Source of the DNA: Paralithodes platypus
Taxonomy: Eukaryota; Arthropoda; Malacostraca; Decapoda; Lithodidae
Assembly (NCBI GenBank): GCA_032716605.1
Contig: CM064573.1
Location: 8,037,719-8,101,718 of the forward strand
DNA: 64,000 bases
Reading direction: 5' to 3'
Made by a program: the position numbers and the translations under genes. The notes beneath the pieces were generated by a model. It saw only the letters and a program-made list of their open reading frames with translations. It did no database searches and was not told the origin of the DNA. This document shows, piece by piece, positions 8,626 to 18,734 of the stretch (position 1 is its first letter; each line of letters starts with the position of its first letter).

Positions 8626-8856
8626 TCGATTTTAAGACCTTTCACCCCATTTATTTGTCAATATTAGGACCTTTCATGCCATTTAGGTGTCGATTCTTTC
8701 CTGGCGAGCGATAGCGAACCTGTAATTTTAGGAGGAACCGGACTTCGGCCGTTACATTTTTCTACCGAAAAATGTGCAACTTTATCTCGAAGGGGGGGGG
8801 GCCTAGGGTGTGTTTTGTAAAGCTTGATGGAGGTCTAGCAAGGAAACTAAAAACAT
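8626..8856 (+). mobile_element. MITE family A, truncated, between the two pre-S1 exon copies
   Basis: It starts abruptly at cgattttaagacctttcacc, adjoining the exon copy, and ends near ggaggtctagcaagg. The hairpin reads accggacttcggccgt. The missing 5' third coincides with the lost exon acceptor side. Confidence 0.75.
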
Positions 8857-8883
8857 AATAAATAGATTAATAGGCCAAATTAC

Positions 8884-9063
8884 CTTATAGTGCGCGGGTT
8901 TGGATGTATCAATAGCGAAGTATCCACTAAGGACCCCACAGCAGAAGGTATGGGTGGTATCGTCCGCCTCCTTCACCTGACCCGCCATGGCCATCTTCTC
9001 CAGGAAACTATCGGGTCGTTCGGGTTCCTGCTCTTGATTTCCAGTCGCCCACGTTCGCAGGAG
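8884..9063 (-). CDS. CNG channel exon: cytoplasmic segment before S1
   Basis: This 180 bp, phase-0 exon has a tcctcag acceptor and a TATAAG|GTAATT donor. It encodes 60 residues from LLRTWATGNQEQEPERPDSF to GYFAIDTSKPAHYK. The last residues lead directly into WLWVMTAALLYNW of the next exon; this junction corresponds to the '(I/V)DP..YY.WL' stretch just before S1 in CNG channels. The first 35 residues are polar and acidic, as expected for a cytoplasmic N-terminal region, and are not conserved enough to identify alone. A truncated, diverged copy of the 3' half of this exon lies 259 bp downstream at 8531-8625, with a family A MITE between them. The assignment rests on continuity of frame with the S1 exon and on the pre-S1 motif. 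Confidence 0.78.
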
Positions 9064-9067
9064 CTGA

Positions 9068-9245
9068 GGAAAGAGTTCTGGGTTAGTTACGAGATCGAAA
9101 CTGTCAAAGAAAGAGTTGAGAGAGTGTAAAATAAAAGAGTTCTTGGATAGATACGAGATCAAAACTGTCAAATAAAAGAGTTTGGGTTATTTGCAAGATC
9201 AACACGGCCAAGTAAAGAGTTCAGACACTGTAAAATAGAGAGAGA
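9068..9245. repeat. Degenerate intronic tandem repeat next to the pre-S1 exon acceptor
   Basis: Three diverged units of roughly 60 bp each carry a(a)agagtt, a (t)acgagatc-like block and actgtcaaa. They end in a (GA)n run. Confidence 0.55.
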
Positions 9246-9499
9246 GAGTGAGTGCGAGTGAGTGAGAGCGAGAGATAATCATGAGTGAGACCAACAAACA
9301 CCAAGCCCTGTGAAATGTTCGTAGTGCTAAGAGCCCCTGCTAAATATCCCAGTGGTCTCTCTCTCGCTCCCTGCCACCATCATCATCACCAAGAGTACAG
9401 GCTATTCTAGGAGAGACAGCCTTTTATCTTTAGACTGCTTCCACAGCCTTTGACTTTTAACAACAGCCTTTTTTATTTTAGGGGGGGGGGGACTCGAAA
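9246..9499. other. Intron-like sequence, nothing recognised
   Basis: It has GA- and CT-rich patches and a poly-G run (9481-9490) that may mark a decayed repeat K. No coding signal is seen. Confidence 0.6.
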
Positions 9500-10600
9500 T
9501 TCTAGTATGACAGCAAAACATAAGTACTAACAGAACAACAACAAGTACTAACAGAACAACCAATTCTACTATAACACAACAAGTACCAACATAACAACTA
9601 ATTTTAGTGTAACATAACATAACACAACAAGTACTAACAGAACAACCAATTCTACTATAACATAACATAACAAGTACTAACATAACTAATATAACATAAC
9701 ATAACACAACAAGTACTAACATAACTAATTGTAATATAACAACATAACACAACAAGTACTAATATAACTAATTCTAGTATAACATAACATAACACAACAA
9801 GTACTAACATAACTACTTATAATATAACATAACATAACACAACAAGTACTAACATAACTAATTCTAATATAACATAACATAACACAACAAGTACTAACAT
9901 AACTAATTCTAATATAACATAACATAACACAACAAGTACTAACATAACTAATTCTAATATAACATAACATAACACAACAAGTACTAACATAACTAATTCT
10001 AATATAACATAACATAACACAACAAGTACTAACATAACTAATTCTAATATAACAACATAACACAACAAGTACTAACATATCTAATTCTAATATAACATAA
10101 CATAACACAACAAGTACTAACATAACTAATTCTAATATAACAACATAACACAACAAGTACTAACATAACTAATTCTAATATAACATAACATAACACAACA
10201 AGTACTAACATATCTAATTCTAATATAACATAACATAACACAAGTACTAACATAACTAATTCTAATATAACATAACATAACACAACAAGTACTAACATAA
10301 CTAATTCTAATATAACATAACATAACACAACAAGTACTAACATAACTAATTCTAATATAACATAACATAACACAACAAGTACTAACATAACTAATTCTAA
10401 TATAACATAACATAACACAACAAGTACTAACATAACTAATTCTAATATAACATAACATAACAAGTACTAACGAAATTAATTCTAATATAACATAACATAA
10501 CACAACAAGTACTAACATAACTAATTCTAATATAACAACATAACACAACAAGTACTAACATAACTAATTCTAGTATAACACAGCATAGCATATCATATAA
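9500..10600. repeat. 45 bp AT-rich minisatellite
   Basis: About 24 units carry the landmarks aacataacataacacaacaa and gtactaacataactaattct. The left third is more irregular, with deletions of 5-10 bp. The minus-strand open frames (MLCYVILELVML...) follow from the 45 bp period being a multiple of three and lacking stops; they are not genes. Confidence 0.92.
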
Positions 10601-11080
10601 TCTTTCCTAAGCTGCATAAATACTTTTAATGATAACTAAAACATGATATGTCTTAGATCCTCAATGAGTTATTATAGTGTAAATATGTATAGGCTAGCTG
10701 ACAAAATCGCGCTTTTCCCATCTATTTTCATCGTTTAACACTGGTCTGGCAGCTCAAGAGATAATCGTTTATAATAAAATATATCACCTGAATTAATCGA
10801 TATCCAGACTAGCTTCCGAATGGCTAGATGAAAATAGATATATACATGTAGATAGTGTGACGTTAACCACTCCGTTAGAACCGCATGGCTTGTCCTACAG
10901 TGACTCGCTAGGATCGCCAGGGCAGTGGATGTGGCTACAGTTGATGTATTATTGTGTGCTTTATTTCATATGAAAGCTCGTGTCATGGGCAGTCCAGAAA
11001 GGCTCTTTGTTTTCACCCATGTCAAGGCTTTATATATTTAATTGCAAAGTATATGCTTTATCATTAAGTAGTAATGATAG

Positions 11081-11136
<56 letters not shown>

Positions 11137-11160
11137 ACAGAGTGTGGGGAGGCGCGCAGT
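10601..11160. other. Unassigned AT-rich sequence with a GA tract
   Basis: The block 10690-10850 weakly resembles MITE family C (cactggtctggcagct, agactagcttccga). (GA)n lies at 11086-11132. No gene is supported. Confidence 0.5.
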
Positions 11161-11164
11161 GTTT

Positions 11165-11356
11165 TGCTATACTCGATGACGTCATAGCTGGCTGGCCTCG
11201 TGGGGATTCGTTGAAGGAGTTTTTTACCATGCTTGGTGACGTCATGTTTGGCTAGCTTCTTTAGCATTGGCTAGAGGACTTGTTACCGCTTTTCTACGCG
11301 GTTCGAGCTAGTGCTAGTATATATACAGCTTCCTCGCAACTCTCTCCCTCAGATCT
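11165..11356 (+). promoter_or_regulatory. Possible promoter: two CRE palindromes, TATA box and initiator-like site
   Basis: Two perfect TGACGTCA palindromes (11177-11184 and 11237-11244) sit exactly 60 bp apart within a diverged duplicated block. TATATATA follows at 11318-11325 and a CTCAGAT initiator-like site at 11348-11354, about 32 bp downstream. The arrangement suits a CREB/ATF-responsive plus-strand promoter of a gene or of an LTR element. No convincing coding exon follows within the next kilobase, so its target is unknown. Confidence 0.4.
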
Positions 11357-11575
11357 GGTTTCTAGAACGCATCCCTCTTATCCCTTTGATATCTGTCCCC
11401 CTCTCCGCACCTGAGAACCTTTTCCTCTGCCTATCTCTCATTTTCCATATCTTTCACCACCTTTTATTAATATTATACCCCCTCTGGTTAACTCTGCATA
11501 ATCAGCTTCATGCTGGCCAGTTGTATTGTGCGTTAAGGTCTTATATAACCCATGTATGTTAGTTGTTAACCCTCT
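11357..11575. other. Pyrimidine-rich sequence downstream of the putative promoter
   Basis: If transcribed, this would be a leader rich in C and T. An 83-residue open frame here (starting upstream at 11311) shows no recognisable features. Confidence 0.4.
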
Positions 11576-11800
11576 CACGACCATAGGATGCAGAGGTTGC
11601 CAGATTAGCAATAAGAAATAGATTACTCTCACTGTTATAATTACCTCTCCAAAATTAGTTTTCTGCCCACAGCTAACTCAAAGACAACTGCAGAGGTTGA
11701 AGTAAACAAACTAAAGGTTTATAGATACCCCTGACGGTAACAAAGGATTTAAAGTATCCCTAATAGGCTCAAAAATCGCGTCCAGATGTGAGAGGGTTAA
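11576..11800. mobile_element. MITE family G, copy 2
   Basis: It is TTAA-bounded; its ends are TTAACCCTCTCACGACC and GATGTGAGAGGGTTAA. It is antiparallel to the copy at 5576-5818, with about 80-90 percent identity by eye. Confidence 0.75.
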
Positions 11801-12990
11801 GATAAGTTGATCACGAAGCATTGGTTGGCATTCATATTGTTCAATACCGCTTCCTATAATTATTAGTGTTCTGCTGGATTAGATAATGCTAGACTAGGAG
11901 TCTGATACTATAAGGTATTGTTTCCGATGGGTGTTGGCTTTAGTTAAAAGCTGCACGACATACCTGAGAACTGGAGTTGATTGGGTAAATTCTAGTCTGT
12001 GTGCCATTGAGAATAGAGCATGCACGAATGAGAGCTTTTTGCCTATACCATTCTGCACTGTTCTAAGCTCGTTGTTTGTCTTTGAGGTACGCCAGGAGAA
12101 CGCTTAATACTTCGGTATTAAGGTTTCTCAAGAGAGCTACCCTTCATTATAACGTAATACTTGACGCACAGACTTGAGATTTGCACTAGGCTATGCGGCA
12201 TGCCATGCGCACCAGTATCTCGTATCATTGACTCTAGCTAGACTTTATCAGTTACAGTAGACATTAAGTATATTAAACCAATTACTCTTTTTATGCATAC
12301 CCGTTTATGATTACACAAGCATTTCGCAGCCTAGTTTGATGTATTGAGACACAAACGACTTAGGCTCTTTTTGTTGATAGGAATACTGCATTGTCGTGGC
12401 GATTATTATTATTGTTGTGGCGTTTAGGATATTCTTGGCTCCGACTGCATTATATCTCCTGCCTTTTTGTGTGCATAGCCTGCACGAGCATTGTTCCGTT
12501 GCCAGCCTTTTTGGGGTTGCATTTCCGATTCGAGCATCTAGATAGCATCTAACATTTAAAGAAGATTCCTTGTTGGTGTTGAAGGACTTTAGTGCACTTT
12601 CTTTCATGCAGGAGTGCCTGACATTTATTGATTAAAGTAACGTAAGCTGTAACTTCTCTTACCACCTTACTTTGCATACCATAACCAAGCACCTTCGGTT
12701 ATAGGTAGTAATAGGCTGTTTTGACATAACATTAAGCCTAGAGTAGACGCACATTTATTGAGTTTAATATTGTAGCATTTATGCCATTACTAGTCCAATG
12801 AATAAGAGCCCTGATATATTTAAACCTCAGTCGTAACAATAGATAAATACTGTACACACATAGATAAACCTGGATAGATGGATAGAGCTATACAGAGAAA
12901 GTTAATGGTAGTTGTATAGATAGATAGATATTCATAAAATAGATATACAGATTCAAGATATATAACGATTGAGAGAGAGAGAGAGATATT
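11801..12990. other. Low-repeat stretch with no identifiable gene
   Basis: This is one of the few stretches not obviously made of repeats. Short frames exist (for example minus strand 12311-12607) but show no family motif, no splice signals and ordinary composition. GATA-like runs lie at 12860-12960. Confidence 0.5.
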
Positions 12991-13208
12991 GTTATCCCTT
13001 TCTGTACCGGTGACGTCTATTTAATTATATTCTAGCTATATTTAGACGTTTTTATGAAGTTTAGGAAGGACATATGGTAGCTAAAAGGATGAATTAAGAT
13101 AGTCTGTAGCCTTGTAATTGGTAGACATCCTTCCTAAGATGAATGCAATCGTCTAATGGTTGCCAGGAATATAATGGAAAGGACGTCACCGGTACGAAAC
13201 GGGTTAGG
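12991..13208. mobile_element. MITE family F, copy 2
   Basis: It starts ttatccctttctgtaccggt and ends ggacgtcaccggtacgaaac then gggtta. Imperfect inverted ends and an internal catccttcctaagatgaatg block identify the family. Confidence 0.65.
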
Positions 13209-13232
13209 AAGGATGTGTGGTACTAAAAATGG

Positions 13233-13566
13233 TTAAGGGGAGATTTCCACCTGGAGGATTTTTTGCTGGACCCCTTTCTCCCTCATGTTTAGCCCCATTG
13301 TTTTTGAGATTTTAAGACGTTCGCCCCATTAGTTTGACGATTTTAAGAACTCGCCCCATTTCTGTCAATTTTAAGACCATTCGTGACATTTAGGTGTCGA
13401 TTTTTTCCTGGCGAGCGATAGCGAGCCTGTAATTTAAGAGGAACCGGCCTCCGGCCGGGACATTTTTCTACCGAAAAATGTACAAATTTATCTTGAAAGG
13501 GAGTCTAGGGGGAGTAATTTTAAGCTTGTTGGAAGTCTAGGGAATCAACTAAAAACCTCCCCTTAA
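13233..13566 (+). mobile_element. MITE family A, full-length
   Basis: It is TTAA-flanked at both ends (TTAAGGGGAGATTTCCACC ... ACCTCCCCTTAA). The hairpin ccggcctccggccgg has a changed loop (TCC) but an intact stem. Confidence 0.9.
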
Positions 13567-13647
13567 CCGAGATATTTGGAAGCCTATTAATTGCTGGAGG
13601 CCCCATTCCAGCTGAATACAACAAGTGTAATAGTGGCCAGAACACAG

Positions 13648-14037
13648 TTAAGGGAGCCCACCTCGCTTTTGTTCTCTTTCTCTCCCTCTCTCTTTGGCTT
13701 TTATCCATTCGGCCCCATTCAGCCTACTGTTTTAAGACGTTTACCCCCATCCAGGTGTCAATATTTTCCTGGCGAGCGGTAGCGAGTCAGCATATATATA
13801 TATATATTTGTGTTGACAGCAAGCTAAATTTATACATTTTTCGATAGAAAAATATGTCCATCGAAGCCGGATTTCTCCATACAATGCTAGCCCGCTATCG
13901 CTCACCAGGAAGAAATCGACACCTGGATGGGGATAAACGTCTTAAACCAGTTGGCTGAATGGGGCCGAATGGATACAAATCAGGGAAAGAGAGAAAAGGA
14001 GAGAAAGATAAAAAAAAAAGCCGGTGATCCCCCTTAA
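13648..14037. mobile_element. MITE family B (foldback), inserted in an F remnant
   Basis: TTAAGGGAGCCCACCTC at the left is opposed by GGTGATCCCCCTTAA at the right. Long arms of about 150 bp share gttttaagacgttta and cccccatccaggtgtca. The sequence after it, aaggacggcactggtactga then aagggtta (14038-14069), is the end of a family F element. Confidence 0.85.
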
Positions 14038-14104
14038 AAGGACGGCACTGGTACTGAAAGGGTTACTGGATATTTATTATTGCCTTGCGTATCGCCGTCA
14101 TCGT

Positions 14105-14220
14105 GAAGCGCGAGATTTTGTTTTCATTTCAGCCTGTGTGTGTCTGTGTACGTCTGTATGTGTGTGTCTGTGTACGTCGGTCTGTGTGTGTCTGTGTACG
14201 TCTGTCTGTCTGGTCGCAAA
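14105..14220. repeat. Short tandem of tgtgtgtctgtgtacgtc
   Basis: Four units of about 26 bp are built on tgtgtctgtgtacgtctg, here embedded in DNA between two B elements. Confidence 0.7.
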
Positions 14221-14482
14221 AACATCGCAAGAACAAATGAATGGATTTCGTCGAGAATTTGGTCACCCCTTCAACTGGTACCCGAAATAATTCCAATAAG
14301 GTGAGATGGATGTTCTTTCTGGCACCTCTTCTCACATGGCCAGATAAGGCTACTACCTCCCCCTTAAACCAGAATTAATGGGATACTATCAGGTACTAAA
14401 TAAAGGGACTAGCCAAGTTTTGTCAAAATCCATTAATTTGTTTTAGATCAATTTTGTGAGCAAACACAGAGACACACATAGC

Positions 14483-14483
<1 letters not shown>

Positions 14484-14541
<58 letters not shown>
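14484..14541. repeat. (CA)n microsatellite
   Basis: Uninterrupted CA dinucleotides. Confidence 0.95.
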
Positions 14542-14543
<2 letters not shown>

Positions 14544-14570
14544 CAGAGGAGTGAAAACAATACCCTGCGC

Positions 14571-14923
14571 TTAAGGGGGGTGACCTGCTATTTTGTTTCT
14601 CTTGGTTGTATTCATTCGGCCCCATTGAGCCTACTATTTTAAGACGTTTATCCCCATCCAGGTGTCGGTTTATACCTGGCGAGCGACAGAAAGCCACTAT
14701 ATTTTAGATAATGAGTTAGACAGCTGGCTAAATTTGTACATTTTTCGATAGAAAAATGTCACCGGCGAAGCCAGATTTCTCCATAAAATGATGGCTCGCT
14801 ATCGCTCGCCAGGAACAAATCGACACCTGGATGGGGATAAATGTCTTAAAACAGTAGGCTGAATGGGGCCGAATGGATACAACCAAACCAAGAAAGAGAA
14901 ATAAAGCAGGTCACCCCCCTTAA
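14571..14923. mobile_element. MITE family B, full-length
   Basis: TTAAGGGGGGTGACCTGC and GCAGGTCACCCCCCTTAA form a perfect 18 bp terminal inverted repeat. The inner arms carry gctcgctatcgctcgcc on the right side and gagcgacagaaagcc on the left. Confidence 0.92.
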
Positions 14924-14982
14924 CTGCTAGGGCTCCACTCAGGATAATTATCGGGGGATCGATGTGAAATAAACTTATAGAG

Positions 14983-15090
14983 TACGGTAGCGCTGATAAG
15001 TCATGTCTCAGCTGTCATTACGTTTGCCTCGCTCTGTGCTGTATTAATGTCTGTCAGATGTTGAATAAAATAGGTAAGTGTAGGAATATA
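14983..15090. mobile_element. MITE family D, left half
   Basis: It starts TACGGTAGCGCTGATAAGTC and matches the copy at 60481 through ctgtcagatgttgaata. It is cut off by a (TA)n tract at 15090. Confidence 0.7.
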
Positions 15091-15239
15091 TATATACTGT
15101 ATATATATATAATATACTGTACATATACATACGTCATACAGTATATATATTGACGGTGATTGAAGGGACTGTACCATTTCCGTTGCAAGTAATAACCTCG
15201 CTGTTCCGGCACGCGATATAATTGGGGGTGCGTAGCTGT

Positions 15240-15655
15240 AATCAATAGTCTGTAATAGTTATCGATGAAGAGGTAATCGTTTTCTGTAATAGTTATCGAT
15301 GGAGAGGTAATCGTTTTCTGTAATAGTTATCGATGAAGAGGTAATCGTTATCGATGGAGAGGTAATCGTTTTCTGTAATAGTTATCGATGGAGAGGTAAT
15401 CGTTTTCTGTAATAGTTATCGATGGAGAGGTAATCGTTTTCTGTAATAGTTATCGATGGAGAGGTAATCGTTTTCTGTAATAGTTATCGATGGAGAGGTA
15501 ATCGTTTTCTGTAATAGTTATCGATGGAGAGGTAATCGTTTTCTGTAATAGTTATCGATGGAAAGGTAATCGTTTTCTGTAATAGTTATCGATGGAGAGG
15601 TAATCGTTTTCTGTAATAGTTATCGATGGAGAGGTAATCGTTTTCTGTAATCAGA
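15240..15655. repeat. 34 bp minisatellite, left copy
   Basis: About 12 clean units contain gtaatcgttttctgtaatag and ttatcgatggagag. One unit (15337-15350) has a deletion joining gtaatcg to ttatcg. Confidence 0.93.
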
Positions 15656-15672
15656 GCACCAGGGTATTTTCT

Positions 15673-15836
15673 CTTAAGGGGGTAGTACTCGCTTTTTGTG
15701 GAACCCCTTCTCCCTCATGTTTAGCATATTAGTTTTAAGACGTTCCTTCCGTTAGTTTGGCGATTTTTAGAACTTTCGCCACATTTTGTTGTCAATTTTA
15801 GACCTTTCGTGCCCTTCAAGTGTCGATTTTTCCTGG
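15673..15836 (+). mobile_element. MITE family A variant, truncated by the gap
   Basis: It begins TTAAGGGGGTAGTACTCGC and is lost at gatttttcctgg where the Ns begin. The variant has 'tcatgtttagcatattag' instead of the usual 'tttagccccattg'. Confidence 0.8.
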
Positions 15837-15936
15837 NNNNNNNNNNNNNNNNNNNNNNNNNNNNNNNNNNNNNNNNNNNNNNNNNNNNNNNNNNNNNNNN
15901 NNNNNNNNNNNNNNNNNNNNNNNNNNNNNNNNNNNN
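15837..15936. other. 100-base assembly gap
   Basis: Exactly 100 Ns, the conventional size for a gap of unknown length. Confidence 0.99.
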
Positions 15937-16620
15937 TGACGGTGATTGAAGGGACTGTACCATTTCCGTTGCCAGTACTTAACCTCGCGTGTTCCTGCAC
16001 GCGATATAATTGGGGTTGCGTAGCTGTAATCAATAGTCTGTATAGTTATCGATGAAGAGGTAATCGTTTTTTCTGTAATTTTATCGATGGAGAGGTAATC
16101 GTTTTCTGTAATAGTTATCGATGAAGAGGTAATCGTTATCGATGGAGAGGTAATCGTTTTCTGTAATAGTTATCGATGGAGAGGTAATCGTTTTCTGTAA
16201 TGTTTATCGATGGAGAGGTAATCGTTTTCTTTAATAGTTATCGATGGAGAGGTAATCGTTGTCTGTAATAGTTATCGCTGGAGAGGTAATCGGGGTTTCT
16301 GATAATAGTTATCGATGGAGAGGTACTCGTTTTTTCTGTAATAGTTATCGATGGAAAGGTAATCGTTTTCTGTAATAGTTATCGATGGAGAGGTAATCGT
16401 TTTCTGTAATAGTTATCGATGGAGAGGTAATCGTTTTCTGTAATCAGAGCACCAGGGTATTTTCTCTTAAGGGGGCAGTACTCGCTTTTTGTGGAACCCC
16501 TTCTCCCTCATGTTTAGCATATTAGTTTTGAGACGTTCCTTCCGTTAGTTTGGCGATTTTTAGAACTTTCGCCACGTTTTGTTGTCAATTTTAGACCTTA
16601 ATTCGTGCCCTTCAAGTGTC
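15937..16620. repeat. Right copy of the gap-flanking segment
   Basis: It repeats 15151-15836 with numerous single-base indels (for example tcggggtttctgataatag). It contains about 12 units of the 34 bp minisatellite at 16030-16450. See the findings for the assembly interpretation. Confidence 0.88.
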
Positions 16621-16742
16621 GATTTTTCCTGGCGAGCGATAGCAAGCCTCTAATACCAAAACAAATACAAATTAATCTTAAAAGGGGGTCTAGGGGGTGT
16701 TTTTCTAAGCTTGGTGGAGGTCTAGCGAGGAAACTAAAAATA
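16466..16742 (+). mobile_element. MITE family A variant, right of the gap
   Basis: It has the same variant as at 15673 and extends through the core ggcgagcgatagcaagcc to ggtggaggtctagcgagg. The stem-loop pair is deleted between aagcctctaat and acaaattaatc. Confidence 0.75.
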
Positions 16743-16937
16743 TATATAGAATATATAAATATATTGACGATGTCATGGAGATGTTCCCCAAAGTTAGCTA
16801 AAAATAGGCGGGCTTGCCCACCCTTACTACAACTATACATATGAAACGCGTAAAGTTTGGACGAACCAGGCTAACCCTTCCTTTTTGCGCCTGTCCTACG
16901 TGTCCAGATGTGGTTCGTAAGTCAGAGGAGACCCCCG

Positions 16938-17040
16938 CCACGCCCCCCCCGGCCCCCCCGCCCCCCCCCACCCCCCTGTTCTCGCGCTCTCTCTCTCTGT
17001 CTATCTATCTATTTATCTCTCTCTCTCTCTCTCTCTCTCG
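16938..17040. repeat. Poly-C rich and CT-rich tract
   Basis: C-runs (16945-16975) are followed by (CT)n and (CTAT)n up to the ggtactcacatg block. Confidence 0.85.
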
Positions 17041-17164
17041 GTACTCACATGTAAAGTATTAACGAGCCTGGCTAACGCTGTCTTCTTCTGCCTGGTGTCC
17101 TCTGCTTCCCGTTGTTCAAGTCGGACTCTCACTCTCACTCTCACTCTCTCTCTCTCTCTCTCGG
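17041..17164 (-). pseudogene. Shadow copy of the 23.3 kb candidate exon plus CT repeat
   Basis: The plus strand reads ggtactcacatgtaaagt... to gttcaagtcggac, then (CT)n. On the minus strand this is VRLEQREAEDTRQ..., LVNTLH and the GTGAGTACC donor. It carries the three-base-longer version of the segment (gtcttcttctgcc). Confidence 0.55.
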
Positions 17165-17171
17165 TACTCAC

Positions 17172-17823
17172 ATAAACAAAAGACATAAACAAGCTAGAAC
17201 GAGTTCAACGTAGAGTTACCAAAATGATACCGTACCTAGCCTAATGAACAAACCATACGAAGAGCGTCTTAGAGAATTAAATCTATTTCCTTTAACCCAG
17301 CGCAGATTAAGAGGTGACTTAATTCAAGTGTTCAAAATCATCAAAGGCATCGACAATATGGAATGTAGTAAGTACTTCACTATCGAGCAATCTAATTACA
17401 CTCGGGGAAACTGTTTGCAAAATTATTGGTAAATCTTGTAACTCACACGTAATCTAAGAACTTCTTTCTCAATCGAGTTGTCCAACTTGTGGAATGGGCT
17501 TCCCCGAGACGTTTTATAGACTGCAGCACCGTTGATTCATTTAAACTCCTCCTAGACAAATATCTCGCATCAAACCCGCGACTGACTGCGTTTGTAAATG
17601 AATAACTTTATTTTATCCTCCCTCAGTTACTAACCATATGTCCCTTACTAACTTCCTAGTCCTGCCACGGACATCAGTTCCAGGGCAGTAGTTCCCTTTC
17701 CAATGTTCCCTTACCCACTCTAAACCACTGTTTGGACACTTGATCCTCAGTGTTTTGGAGGACAAGCAGCCTAGAAGGGTCACTAGAACTGTTGTTGCTT
17801 GATTTCCTTTGTACTCCTTTGTA
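17172..17823 (+). mobile_element. Truncated CT-associated LINE inserted into an exon shadow
   Basis: It starts at agacataaacaagctagaac (DINKLERVQRRVTKM), runs through NKPYEERLRELNLFPLTQRR, VFKIIKGIDNMECSKYF and WNGLPR, and ends cctttgtactcctttgta. The flanks ggtactcacat and catgtaaagtattaacg reconstitute the uninterrupted site seen in neighbouring shadow copies, so the insertion point is defined to within 3 bp. Confidence 0.85.
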
Positions 17824-18720
<897 letters not shown>

Positions 18721-18734
18721 CTCTCTCTCTTCTC

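Larger units (their letters stand above)
15151..15836. repeat. Left copy of a segment repeated across the assembly gap
   Basis: The order is tgacggtgattgaagggact, a minisatellite, atcagagcaccagggtattt, then a family A MITE stopping at the N run. The same order recurs from 15937. Confidence 0.9.

Noticed and set aside
9402..10551. Cys/Val/Leu-rich minus-strand frames (MLCYVILELVML...)
   Set aside because: 45 bp AT-rich array; several phases are open and no unique sequence is attached.
12311..12607. 98-codon minus-strand frame with several Cys residues
   Set aside because: The Cys spacing does not match a zinc-finger pattern I recognise and the frame length is within chance expectation.
15240..16450. 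CRISPR-like array of 34 bp repeats
   Set aside because: Units are contiguous with no unique spacers, and the context is eukaryotic; it is a minisatellite duplicated around an assembly gap.
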